Assembly (NCBI GenBank): GCA_017828975.1 | Contig: JAGAJN010000023.1 | Location: 1 to 64,000 of the forward strand | Direction of reading: 5' to 3' | From: Oscillospiraceae bacterium | GTDB lineage: Bacteria > Bacillota > Clostridia > Oscillospirales > Ruminococcaceae | Length of the DNA stretch: 64,000 nt | Shown here: positions 1-7,411 of the stretch, piece after piece | How the letters are laid out: each line of letters begins with the position of its first letter | How positions within the stretch are numbered: position 1 is the stretch's first letter | The notes under the pieces: model-generated | The model's database searches: none | Seen by the model: the letters and a program-made list of their open reading frames with translations, nothing else | Told to the model about the DNA's origin: nothing | Program-made: the position numbers and the translations under genes

Positions 1-144
1 GTCTCACGAACGGGCGTGGTGTCCCAAGGTGATACTCGTTAGTCCAATCACTGCTTTCATTATAGCTTATGTAACAAGTACGTGTAAACCATGCCTGGCT
101 TGTCATGGATTTAACGTCTAAATTTATTATAGTAGGTGATTATT
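1..144. other. Upstream region without a recognised gene
   Basis: No open frame with a ribosome binding site is visible here. A TTGTCA at 100-105 and a TATTAT at 125-130 are 19 bases apart and too close to the next gene's ribosome binding site to be a convincing promoter. The stretch may be the distal part of a leader or the tail of something outside the window. Confidence 0.4.
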
Positions 145-537
145 ATGGAAGAAATTTGGAAAAAACTTTACGAATCCGCAAAATCGGCAATGAATCCACG
201 GAAAATATCCGATTATGTGTCTGCGGGGGAGGTGGGAGCGGCTATTCTCTCAAAATCGGGCAGAATATACACAGGCGTCTGCATTGATACCTGCTCAACT
301 CTCGGCATTTGCGCTGAGCGAAACGCCATTTTCAATATGATAACCAACGGCGAACAGGAGATAGACAAGGTTATTGCCATTCTGCCCGACGGAAAAACGG
401 GTGCGCCCTGCGGTGCCTGCCGTGAGCTGATGGTCCAGCTGATGCCCGATTCATATAAGGATATTGAAATTATGCTGGATTATGAAAATGAGAGGGTCAT
501 AAAGCTGGGAGATATTACCCCCGAATGGTGGATTTGA
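145..537 (+). CDS. cdd: Cytidine deaminase
   Basis: Predicted zinc-dependent cytidine/deoxycytidine deaminase of pyrimidine salvage, cytosolic, about 130 aa as usual for the small tetrameric family. The sequence shows the two zinc motifs: CAERNA (zinc ligand Cys56, catalytic Glu58) and PCGAC (ligands Cys89 and Cys92). A GTG at 136 would add three residues, but AGGTG at 134-138 is correctly spaced for the ATG at 145. It stands alone before tpiA. Some relatives act on blasticidin S; the free base or nucleoside substrate cannot be settled from the sequence. The family call is firm. Confidence 0.9.
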   Translation: MEEIWKKLYESAKSAMNPRKISDYVSAGEVGAAILSKSGRIYTGVCIDTCSTLGICAERNAIFNMITNGEQEIDKVIAILPDGKTGAPCGACRELMVQLMPDSYKDIEIMLDYENERVIKLGDITPEWWI

Positions 538-585
538 ACTGCTCGTAAATTTCACAAGAATATACCGTAATTACACGAAATGTTA

Positions 586-614
586 ATGACAGCTTCATAT
601 ATTTATATTACAAT
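586..614 (+). promoter_or_regulatory. Predicted sigma-A promoter of tpiA
   Basis: ATGACA (586-591) and TACAAT (609-614) are separated by 17 bases, each one mismatch from consensus, about 50 bases upstream of the tpiA start. Assigned by pattern only. Confidence 0.55.
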
Positions 615-662
615 AAAATCGGTTAATTTTGTAATCTAAAACGCTTTAAAGGAGTAGTTAAA

Positions 663-1436
663 ATGAATAAGTCACTGAGAAAAGCAATCATCGCAGGAAA
701 CTGGAAGATGAACAAGACCCGTCCCGAGGCTAAGGAGCTTCTCGAAGCTATCAAGCCTCTTGTTGCAGACGCAAAGGACGTTGAGGTCATTGCATGCGTT
801 CCTTTCACAAACCTTGAAACTGCTGTAAATGTTACCGCAGGCTCCAATGTTAAGATCGGCGCAGAGAACGTTCACTTTGAAAAGAGCGGTGCTTTCACGG
901 GCGAAATTTCCGCCGATATGCTCACTGAGCTGGGCGTTGAGTACGTTGTAATCGGTCACTCCGAGAGAAGACAGTATTTCGGCGAAACCGACGAAACCGT
1001 AAACAAGAGAACAAAGGCTGCTCTGGCAGCAGGTCTGAAGCCTATCGTTTGCGTTGGCGAGCTGCTTTGGGAGCGTGAGTGCGACATCACAGAAGAAGTT
1101 ATCGCACGTCAGATAAAGCTCGATTTCTTCGGCGTTTCCGCAGAGGACATCAAGAAGTCCGTTATCGCTTATGAGCCTGTTTGGGCTATCGGTACAGGCA
1201 AGACCGCTACCGCTGACCAGGCACAGGAGGTTTGCGCATTTATCCGTGCAACTCTCGCAAAGCTCTACGATCAGGCTACCGCAGATGCTGTTACCATTCA
1301 GTACGGCGGTTCTATGAACGCAGGCAACGCTGCTGAGCTTCTCTCCAAGCCCGATGTTGACGGCGGTCTTATCGGCGGTGCTTCCCTTAAGGCTAACGAT
1401 TTCAGCGTTATCGTTCACGCTGCTGTAAACGGCTGA
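663..1436 (+). CDS. tpiA: Triosephosphate isomerase
   Basis: Interconverts dihydroxyacetone phosphate and glyceraldehyde 3-phosphate in glycolysis and gluconeogenesis. The 257-aa length is typical of the TIM barrel. Visible signatures are GNWKMN near the N-terminus (Lys15), VIGHSERR (His about 98), YEPVWAIGTGK (catalytic Glu about 170) and the phosphate-gripping YGGS. AAAGGAG at 648-654 supports the ATG at 663. It is followed by a hairpin and then gpmI, so the two glycolytic genes are probably cotranscribed to some extent. Codon use is that of a highly expressed gene (AAG, GTT, CGT). Confidence 0.98.
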   Translation: MNKSLRKAIIAGNWKMNKTRPEAKELLEAIKPLVADAKDVEVIACVPFTNLETAVNVTAGSNVKIGAENVHFEKSGAFTGEISADMLTELGVEYVVIGHSERRQYFGETDETVNKRTKAALAAGLKPIVCVGELLWERECDITEEVIARQIKLDFFGVSAEDIKKSVIAYEPVWAIGTGKTATADQAQEVCAFIRATLAKLYDQATADAVTIQYGGSMNAGNAAELLSKPDVDGGLIGGASLKANDFSVIVHAAVNG

Positions 1437-1460
1437 TAATCTATAAATAATCGCATTTTT

Positions 1461-1494
1461 CGGCAGGACAAATTATTTTTGCTCCTGCCGTTTT
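1461..1494 (+). terminator. Hairpin between tpiA and gpmI
   Basis: CGGCAGGA (1461-1468) pairs with TCCTGCCG (1483-1490), followed by TTTT. It is a short terminator or processing hairpin just ahead of the gpmI ribosome binding site. The T-tract is short, so readthrough into gpmI is likely. Confidence 0.6.
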
Positions 1495-1512
1495 ACGGAA
1501 AGGATATTGAAA

Positions 1513-3030
1513 ATGAGTAAGAAACCTGTTGCTCTCATTATTATGGACGGCTTCGGAATCAACAACAGCGATTACGGAAATGCTATCGCTGCCGCTAAGA
1601 AGCCCAACCTGGACAAGTATTTCGCCGAGTGCCCCAACACTATTATCGGTGCTTCGGGTCTGGACGTTGGTCTGCCCGACGGTCAGATGGGTAACTCCGA
1701 GGTAGGTCACACCAACATCGGTGCGGGACGTATCGTTTACCAGATGCTGGTAAAGATCTCCAAGGACATCAAGGACGGCGTTTTCTTCAAAAATCCCGCT
1801 CTTTGTGCCGCTATGGAAAACTGCAAGAAGAACGGCTCTGCTCTCCACCTGATGGGACTGCTTTCTCCCGGCGGCGTTCACAGCCATATGGAGCATATGT
1901 ACGGTCTGCTGGAAATGGCTAAGCAGAACGGTCTTGACAAGGTTTACGTTCATGCGTTCCTTGATGGACGTGACGTTCCTCCTTCCTCCGCTGCCGAGTT
2001 TATGGAGGAAGCTGCTGCCGAGATGAAGAAGATAGGTTCGGGCAAGGTGGCTACCATTTCGGGACGTTATTATGCTATGGACCGTGACAATGCCTGGGAC
2101 AGAGTTGAAAAGGCTTATGACGCTCTGGTTATGGGCGAGGGCGTTAAGGGAACAGACCCCGTTCAGGCTATCAAGGATTCCTATGCAAACGGCGTTACCG
2201 ACGAGTTTATGCTGCCTACCGTTGTTGACGAGAACGGCACTATTAAGGAGAACGACAGCGTTATCTTCTTCAATTTCCGTCCCGACCGTGCAAGACAGAT
2301 AACAAGAGCATTCGTTGACCCCGAGTTCAAGGGCTTCGAGAGAAAGAAAGGCTATTTCCCCGTGCATTTCGTTTGCATGGCTCAGTATGATGCTGCTATG
2401 CCTAACGTTTCCGTGGCATATCCTCCCGAGCAGTTGACTATGACTATGGGCGAATATCTCAGCAAAATGGGCAAGACACAGCTTAGAATTGCCGAAACTC
2501 AGAAGTATGCTCACGTTACCTTCTTCTTCAACGGCGGAGAGGAGAAGCAGTTCGAGGGCGAGGACAGAATACTCATTCAGTCCCCGGACGTTCCCACATT
2601 CGACCTTAAGCCCGAAATGAGTGCTTACGAGGTCTGCGACGCTGTTGTCAAGGCTATCAACGAGGACAAGTACGACGTTATTATCCTCAACTACGCTAAC
2701 TGCGATATGGTCGGACACACAGGCATTTTCGACGCTGCAAAGGCTGCTGTTGAAGCTGTTGACACCTGTGTCGGCAGAATGGTAGACGCTATCCTGGCAA
2801 AGGGCGGTGCTGCGTTCATTACCGCCGACCACGGAAATGCGGACAAGATGTACGAGGCTGACGGAAGCCCGTTCACCGCACACACCACCAATCCCGTTCC
2901 TTTCATCGTTGTCGGTGAGGACTGCAAGCTGAGAGAGGGCGGCGTTCTTGCGGACATCGCTCCCACAATGCTTAAGGTCATGGGACTTCCTCAGCCCGAG
3001 GAAATGACGGGTAAGTCGCTTATTGTTTGA
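1513..3030 (+). CDS. gpmI: 2,3-bisphosphoglycerate-independent phosphoglycerate mutase
   Basis: Converts 3-phosphoglycerate to 2-phosphoglycerate, Mn-dependent, cytosolic. The 505-aa protein shows the alkaline-phosphatase-fold motifs: MDGFG near residue 12, GQMGNSEVGH with the phosphorylated Ser62, DGRDVPP, FFNFRPDRARQ, and the C-terminal metal site TADHGNAD followed by AHTTNPVP. A TTG at 1507 is in frame, but AAAGGA at 1498-1503 is correctly spaced for the ATG at 1513. It follows tpiA, giving a lower-glycolysis pair, and ends before a terminator hairpin. Confidence 0.97.
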   Translation: MSKKPVALIIMDGFGINNSDYGNAIAAAKKPNLDKYFAECPNTIIGASGLDVGLPDGQMGNSEVGHTNIGAGRIVYQMLVKISKDIKDGVFFKNPALCAAMENCKKNGSALHLMGLLSPGGVHSHMEHMYGLLEMAKQNGLDKVYVHAFLDGRDVPPSSAAEFMEEAAAEMKKIGSGKVATISGRYYAMDRDNAWDRVEKAYDALVMGEGVKGTDPVQAIKDSYANGVTDEFMLPTVVDENGTIKENDSVIFFNFRPDRARQITRAFVDPEFKGFERKKGYFPVHFVCMAQYDAAMPNVSVAYPPEQLTMTMGEYLSKMGKTQLRIAETQKYAHVTFFFNGGEEKQFEGEDRILIQSPDVPTFDLKPEMSAYEVCDAVVKAINEDKYDVIILNYANCDMVGHTGIFDAAKAAVEAVDTCVGRMVDAILAKGGAAFITADHGNADKMYEADGSPFTAHTTNPVPFIVVGEDCKLREGGVLADIAPTMLKVMGLPQPEEMTGKSLIV

Positions 3031-3051
3031 TTTTTAATCGAGAACATTTTC

Positions 3052-3089
3052 AGCCGCTGCCGATATGATTTGTCGGGGGCGGCTTTGTT
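3052..3089 (+). terminator. Rho-independent terminator after gpmI
   Basis: AGCCGCTGCCGA (3052-3063) pairs with TCGGGGGCGGCT (3073-3084) with one mismatch and one G-U, followed by a T-rich tail. A second small hairpin around 3142-3163 (GGGACG/CGTCCC) lies further on and has no T-tract. Confidence 0.65.
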
Positions 3090-3256
3090 ATTAATGTGAA
3101 AAGTGGATTTTGGCAGTTTGTTTTACGATAGTTATTGTAGGGGACGCATCCCGTCCCTAACATTGATTGGAGCAAATTATCGGACAATTACATTATTTCT
3201 CGAAATACGCTTTAAAAATGTTGTTAAAATTCACAAAAAAGTCACCCAAAAAACTG

Positions 3257-3285
3257 TTGACATAACCGAAGAAATGTGATATACT
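3257..3285 (+). promoter_or_regulatory. Sigma-A promoter of the pyr operon
   Basis: TTGACA (3257-3262), 17-base spacer, TATACT (3280-3285). This is one of the two best promoters in the window. The start of transcription would fall near 3292, giving a leader of about 160 bases that holds the PyrR site and the attenuator. Confidence 0.85.
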
Positions 3286-3302
3286 ATTAAACAGTGAAAA
3301 CT

Positions 3303-3340
3303 CAGTCCTTTAAGTCGATCCCGTGAGGTTGACAAGGCGG
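3303..3340 (+). promoter_or_regulatory. PyrR-binding antiterminator/anti-antiterminator element
   Basis: The leader contains AGTCCTTTAAG followed by GATCCCGTGAGGTTGAC and AAGG. This is a close match to the conserved PyrR binding loop of Gram-positive pyr leaders (ARUCCNGNGAGGYU). With UMP or UTP bound, PyrR is known to stabilise this stem so that the downstream terminator at 3397-3433 forms. Only one such site is visible; the spaces between the later pyr genes do not contain it. Confidence 0.88.
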
Positions 3341-3396
3341 TTGTGTTAATATGCGGAAAAACGGTGTATCTCTATGCCCGTGCTGTATGCTTATTC

Positions 3397-3433
3397 AGCC
3401 TGTCTGTCAGCTTTTGACGGACAGGCTTTTTTT
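3397..3433 (+). terminator. pyr attenuator terminator
   Basis: AGCCTGTCTGTC (3397-3408) pairs with GACGGACAGGCT (3416-3427) with a single G-U pair, followed by seven T. It lies between the PyrR site and pyrR and is the regulated terminator of the attenuation mechanism. Confidence 0.9.
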
Positions 3434-3450
3434 GCGAGGTGATTTGTTTT

Positions 3451-3993
3451 ATGACGGAAGCTGCGGTCATTATGGACGAAAATGCCATTTCCCGGGCGGT
3501 CGCAAGGATATGCTATGAGATAGCCGAGAGAAACAAGGGTATTGCGGATATTGCCGTTATCGGGATAATGTCGGGCGGCGAACTGCTGGCAGAGCGTATC
3601 GCACACAAGCTGGGTGAGCTGGAGGGCTGCACAGTTCCATTCGGGCGGCTGGACATCACACCGTTTCGGGACGATGAAAAAAACATCTCCGACAGCGATT
3701 TTTCCGACATAAGCTTTGACATTGAAAACAAAAAGATCATTCTTGTGGACGACGTCATTTTTACGGGAAGAAGTGCCAGAGCCGCTATGGACGCCGTTAT
3801 TGAACGGGGCAGACCTCAGAGCGTTCAGCTTGCCGTTTTGGTGGACAGGGGACACAGAGAACTGCCTATCAGGGCGGATTATGTGGGCAAAAATGTCCCT
3901 ACCTCACGGGAAGAGGCTGTTAAGGTAATGGTCGGCGGAACGGACGGCGACAAGGTCGTTATCCAAAAGCCCGAAAAAATTGGCGGAAACTGA
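3451..3993 (+). CDS. pyrR: PyrR, bifunctional pyr attenuator protein / uracil phosphoribosyltransferase
   Basis: RNA-binding regulator that promotes termination in pyr leaders when UMP is high; family members also have uracil phosphoribosyltransferase activity. The 180-aa length is usual. The PRPP-binding motif IILVDDVIFTGRSA and the early IGIMSGGELLA loop are visible. An in-frame GTG at 3439 exists, but GAGGTGA at 3435-3441 is spaced for the ATG at 3451. First gene after its own attenuator, so autoregulated, and followed 11 bases later by pyrC. Confidence 0.95.
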   Translation: MTEAAVIMDENAISRAVARICYEIAERNKGIADIAVIGIMSGGELLAERIAHKLGELEGCTVPFGRLDITPFRDDEKNISDSDFSDISFDIENKKIILVDDVIFTGRSARAAMDAVIERGRPQSVQLAVLVDRGHRELPIRADYVGKNVPTSREEAVKVMVGGTDGDKVVIQKPEKIGGN

Positions 3994-4004
3994 AAGGAGA
4001 GCTT

Positions 4005-5276
4005 ATGGCTTCGCTTTTGCTTAAAAATACAGTTCCTTTTGACAGGGATTATCCCTGCGATATTCTTATAGAAAACGGTTTTATCACCCGAATGGAGCCT
4101 GCGGACAGGGAAAGCCTTTCTGCGGACAAGGTGCTGGACTGCGGCGGACTGACCGCATTTCCCGGGCTGTTTGATATGCACGTTCATTTCAGAGATCCCG
4201 GATATACCTATAAGGAGGACGTTTTCAGCGGCTCCGAGGCTGCTCTGGCGGGCGGCGTGACGGGCGTTGTTTGTATGCCGAACACCAATCCCGTTACCGA
4301 TAATGCGCAGGTCGTCGGGTATATTATCGACAAGGCGAGAGAAACGGGTGTGAAGATCTATCCCGCTGCCTGCATTTCTTCGGGAATGAAGGGCGGAGAG
4401 CTTACCAATTTCGCCGAGCTGCGTGATGCGGGAGTAAAGGTTATTTCCGATGACGGCAGACCCGTTAAAAACGCTGAGCTTATGCGAAAGGCTTTGGAGG
4501 AATCGGGAAAATACGGGCTTCTCTGTGCGTCCCATTGTGAGGACCTTGACATTATTGACGGCGGTATCATTAACAAGGGCGAGGTTTCCAAGGCACTTGG
4601 CGTCAAGGGTATGGACAGAGCTTCCGAGGACAGCATCACCGCACGTGAGATAATGCTGGCGGCGTCCTGCGGGGCTAGGATACACATATGCCACGTTTCC
4701 ACAAAGGGCAGTATTGATATTATCAGGGCTGCAAAGCAGATGGGCATTGCGGTCACCTGCGAAACTTGTCCCCACTATTTTATGTATACCGATGAAAAGG
4801 TAATGTCGAGAGATGCCGATTACCGAATGAATCCGCCCCTGCGTACCGAAGCGGACAGAAACGCTGTTCTTGCGGCGGTTTTGGACGGTACCGTTGACTG
4901 CATCGTTACCGACCACGCACCTCATGCTGCCGAGGAAAAGAGCGATTTTGAGAAGGCTCCCAACGGCGTTGTGGGATTGGAAACTTCGCTTGCTTCGGCG
5001 CTGACCGTGCTTCATCATCAAAACGGTATGCCCCTTCGGAGGATAGCAGAGCTTATGTCATCAAATCCGAGAAAGCTCCTCGGTATCGAGCAGATCGCTA
5101 TCATTCCCGGGTCGAGGGCGGACATCTGCATTGCCGACATTAACAGAAGCTGGACGGTATCTCCCGAAAAGCTTCATTCCAAATCGAAAAATACCGTATT
5201 TAAGGGCGAAACCTTTAAAGGACGTGTTATATACACAATTTCAGACGGAGAAGTAAGATATACCTGCGAGGAATAA
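4005..5276 (+). CDS. pyrC: Dihydroorotase
   Basis: Zinc amidohydrolase that cyclises N-carbamoyl-aspartate to dihydroorotate in de novo pyrimidine synthesis. The 423-aa length fits the class I (Bacillus-type) enzyme. It shows the metal motif HVHFRDPG near residue 60, the substrate loop VCMPNTNPV, the histidine-containing HICHVST, and VTDHAPHA near residue 303. AAAGGAGA at 3993-4000 supports the start. Unusually, aspartate carbamoyltransferase (pyrB), which often precedes pyrC in Firmicutes, is not between pyrR and pyrC. Confidence 0.96.
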   Translation: MASLLLKNTVPFDRDYPCDILIENGFITRMEPADRESLSADKVLDCGGLTAFPGLFDMHVHFRDPGYTYKEDVFSGSEAALAGGVTGVVCMPNTNPVTDNAQVVGYIIDKARETGVKIYPAACISSGMKGGELTNFAELRDAGVKVISDDGRPVKNAELMRKALEESGKYGLLCASHCEDLDIIDGGIINKGEVSKALGVKGMDRASEDSITAREIMLAASCGARIHICHVSTKGSIDIIRAAKQMGIAVTCETCPHYFMYTDEKVMSRDADYRMNPPLRTEADRNAVLAAVLDGTVDCIVTDHAPHAAEEKSDFEKAPNGVVGLETSLASALTVLHHQNGMPLRRIAELMSSNPRKLLGIEQIAIIPGSRADICIADINRSWTVSPEKLHSKSKNTVFKGETFKGRVIYTISDGEVRYTCEE

Positions 5277-5288
5277 AGGAGAATTGCT

Positions 5289-6206
5289 ATGTCACTTGAC
5301 ACATTAATGGAAAAAATCGTTGAAACTCAGAACCCGACCGTTGTGGGACTTGACCCCAAGCTGGATTACGTTCCCGAGTTTATCAAAAAGGAAGCATTTG
5401 AGGTTGAGGGATATACCCTTAAGGCTGCTGCGAAGGCTATTTACCGCTTTAACAAGGGCATTATCGACGCTGTCTGCGATGTCGTTCCCGCTATCAAGCC
5501 CCAGGCTGCATATTACGAAATGTACGGCTATTACGGAGTGAAGGCTCTTGCCAAGACCATCGAATATGCAAAGAGCAAGGGTATTTTCGTTATTACCGAC
5601 GGAAAGAGAAACGACATCGGTGCTACTATGGAGGCATATACAAATGCTCATATCGGCACTGTTACCGTTGGGGACAGAGTGCTTGAACCCTTCGGTGCAG
5701 ATGCTCTTACCGTAAACGGCTATCTCGGTTCGGACGGTATCGAGCCGCTCCTTAACGCTTGCAAAGAGTTTGACAAGGGCATTTTCGTTCTTGTAAAGAC
5801 CTCAAACAAGTCCTCGGGCGAGCTTCAGGACAGGCTTATCGACGGCAAGCCCGTATATGAAATTATGGGTGAAATGTGCGAGAAGTGGGGCGAATCCGCT
5901 CCCGGTGCTTACGGATATTCCTCCGTTGGTGCGGTAGTCGGTGCTACCTATCCCGAACAGCTCAAGGAGCTGAGAGAAAAGCTTCCCCACACATTCTTCC
6001 TCGTTCCCGGCTACGGCGCACAGGGCGGCGGTGCCGAGGGCGTGGCTAATGCATTTGACAAAAACGGCAGAGGTGCAATTGTCAATTCCTCCAGAGCCGT
6101 TATGTGCGCATACAAGAAGGAGGGCTGCGATGAAACAGAATATGCGGCAGCAGCACTCAGAGAATGTATCCGCATGAAAAACGACATAATTTCTCACATC
6201 CGCTGA
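5289..6206 (+). CDS. pyrF: Orotidine 5'-phosphate decarboxylase (long form)
   Basis: Decarboxylates OMP to UMP, the last step of the pathway. At 305 aa it is the longer class 2 form rather than the ~240-aa Bacillus type. Visible are VVGLDPKLDY at the N-terminus, IKPQAAYYE, and the catalytic TDGKRNDIG near residue 102-110. The phosphate-binding end reads VPGYGAQGGG. An AAAGGAGAA ribosome site lies 12 bases after the pyrC stop. The gap to carA is about 90 bases and holds no second attenuator. Confidence 0.96.
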   Translation: MSLDTLMEKIVETQNPTVVGLDPKLDYVPEFIKKEAFEVEGYTLKAAAKAIYRFNKGIIDAVCDVVPAIKPQAAYYEMYGYYGVKALAKTIEYAKSKGIFVITDGKRNDIGATMEAYTNAHIGTVTVGDRVLEPFGADALTVNGYLGSDGIEPLLNACKEFDKGIFVLVKTSNKSSGELQDRLIDGKPVYEIMGEMCEKWGESAPGAYGYSSVGAVVGATYPEQLKELREKLPHTFFLVPGYGAQGGGAEGVANAFDKNGRGAIVNSSRAVMCAYKKEGCDETEYAAAALRECIRMKNDIISHIR

Positions 6207-6297
6207 ACAGAAATTTTTTAAATACTCTGTTCGGACGGCATAATGACGGCTTCGGACAGAGCAGACAGGCATATCAACAGAAAGGAAGAAATAAAAA

Positions 6298-7410
6298 ATG
6301 TCGCTCTTTAATCTCGGTGAAAAAGCTTACGTTATGCTGGAAAACGGCAGAGTTTTCGAGGGATATTCCTTCGGAGCTAAAGGCACTTCATTCGGTGAGA
6401 TCGTATTTACCACAAGTATGACCGCTTACGAGGAAACGCTGACAGACCCCAGCTATTTCGGTCAGATAGTTACTCAGACATTCCCCCTTATCGGAAATTA
6501 CGGCGTGAATGACAGCGATTACGAGTCCAAAGGCTCTGCTGTCAGCGGTTATATTGTAAGGGAATGGTGCAATGCTCCGTCTAATTTCAGATGCGAGGGG
6601 AATATTGACGATTTCCTGAAAAGACACGGAATTATCGGAATACATTCCATCGACACAAGATGCCTTACAAGAATTATCAGAGAACACGGCGTTATGAACG
6701 GCGTTATCACCACGGAAAATGTTTATGAGAAAAAGGAAGAGTTTCTCAAAAAGATAAAGGAATTTTCCATTGTGAACGCCGTTGCTTCTGTTACCTGCAA
6801 GGAAATGGAGGAGTACAAGGCGGAAGATCCCCTTTATAATGTAGTGCTTTTCGATTTCGGATATAAGTACAATATCCGCAGAGAGCTGGTGAAAAGGGGC
6901 TGCAATGTTACCGTTGTTCCCTCCGATACCACTCCCGAAAAGATAAAGGAGCTTGCTCCCGACGGCATTATGCTGTCAAACGGTCCGGGAAATCCTGCGG
7001 AGAATGTTAAGATCATCGAAAATCTCAAAGAGCTTATCAAGCTGAAAATACCTACCTTCGGTATTTGTCTGGGTCATCAGCTGATGGCTCTGGCAAACGG
7101 TGCAAAGACCGAAAAGCTCAAATACGGTCACCGAGGTGCAAATCAGCCTGTTGTGGATATTCGTCTGGACAAGACCTTTGTTACCTCTCAGAACCACGGC
7201 TATGCGGTAATTTCCGACAGCGTTCCCGCCGAGGTGGGCGAGGTTTCCCACAAAAACGCCAATGACGGCACCTGCGAGGGCGTTCGCTACAAGCAGTTCC
7301 CCTGCTTTACGGTGCAGTTCCACCCCGAGGCGTGCGGAGGTCCGCTGGATACTGCCTATCTTTTCGATGAATTTGTTGATATGATAAAAGCAGATAAGGA
7401 GGCTGAGTAA
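6298..7410 (+). CDS. carA: Carbamoyl-phosphate synthase, small (glutaminase) subunit
   Basis: Class I glutamine amidotransferase subunit that supplies ammonia to CarB. The 370-aa protein has the N-terminal CPSase small-chain domain and a C-terminal GATase domain with MLSNGPGNP, the nucleophile elbow FGICLGHQLMALA (Cys near residue 257) and QFHPEACGGP with the catalytic His and Glu. GAAAGGAAG upstream supports the ATG. carB starts one base after its stop codon, so the two subunits are translationally coupled. Being inside the pyr operon it is the pyrimidine-regulated copy (pyrAA). Confidence 0.96.
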   Translation: MSLFNLGEKAYVMLENGRVFEGYSFGAKGTSFGEIVFTTSMTAYEETLTDPSYFGQIVTQTFPLIGNYGVNDSDYESKGSAVSGYIVREWCNAPSNFRCEGNIDDFLKRHGIIGIHSIDTRCLTRIIREHGVMNGVITTENVYEKKEEFLKKIKEFSIVNAVASVTCKEMEEYKAEDPLYNVVLFDFGYKYNIRRELVKRGCNVTVVPSDTTPEKIKELAPDGIMLSNGPGNPAENVKIIENLKELIKLKIPTFGICLGHQLMALANGAKTEKLKYGHRGANQPVVDIRLDKTFVTSQNHGYAVISDSVPAEVGEVSHKNANDGTCEGVRYKQFPCFTVQFHPEACGGPLDTAYLFDEFVDMIKADKEAE

Positions 7411-7411
7411 A

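Noticed and set aside
672-2883. Long minus-strand open frames (248 and 480 codons) opposite tpiA and gpmI
   Set aside because: They mirror strongly biased codons of highly expressed genes, have no ribosome sites and match no family; the plus-strand genes are certain.
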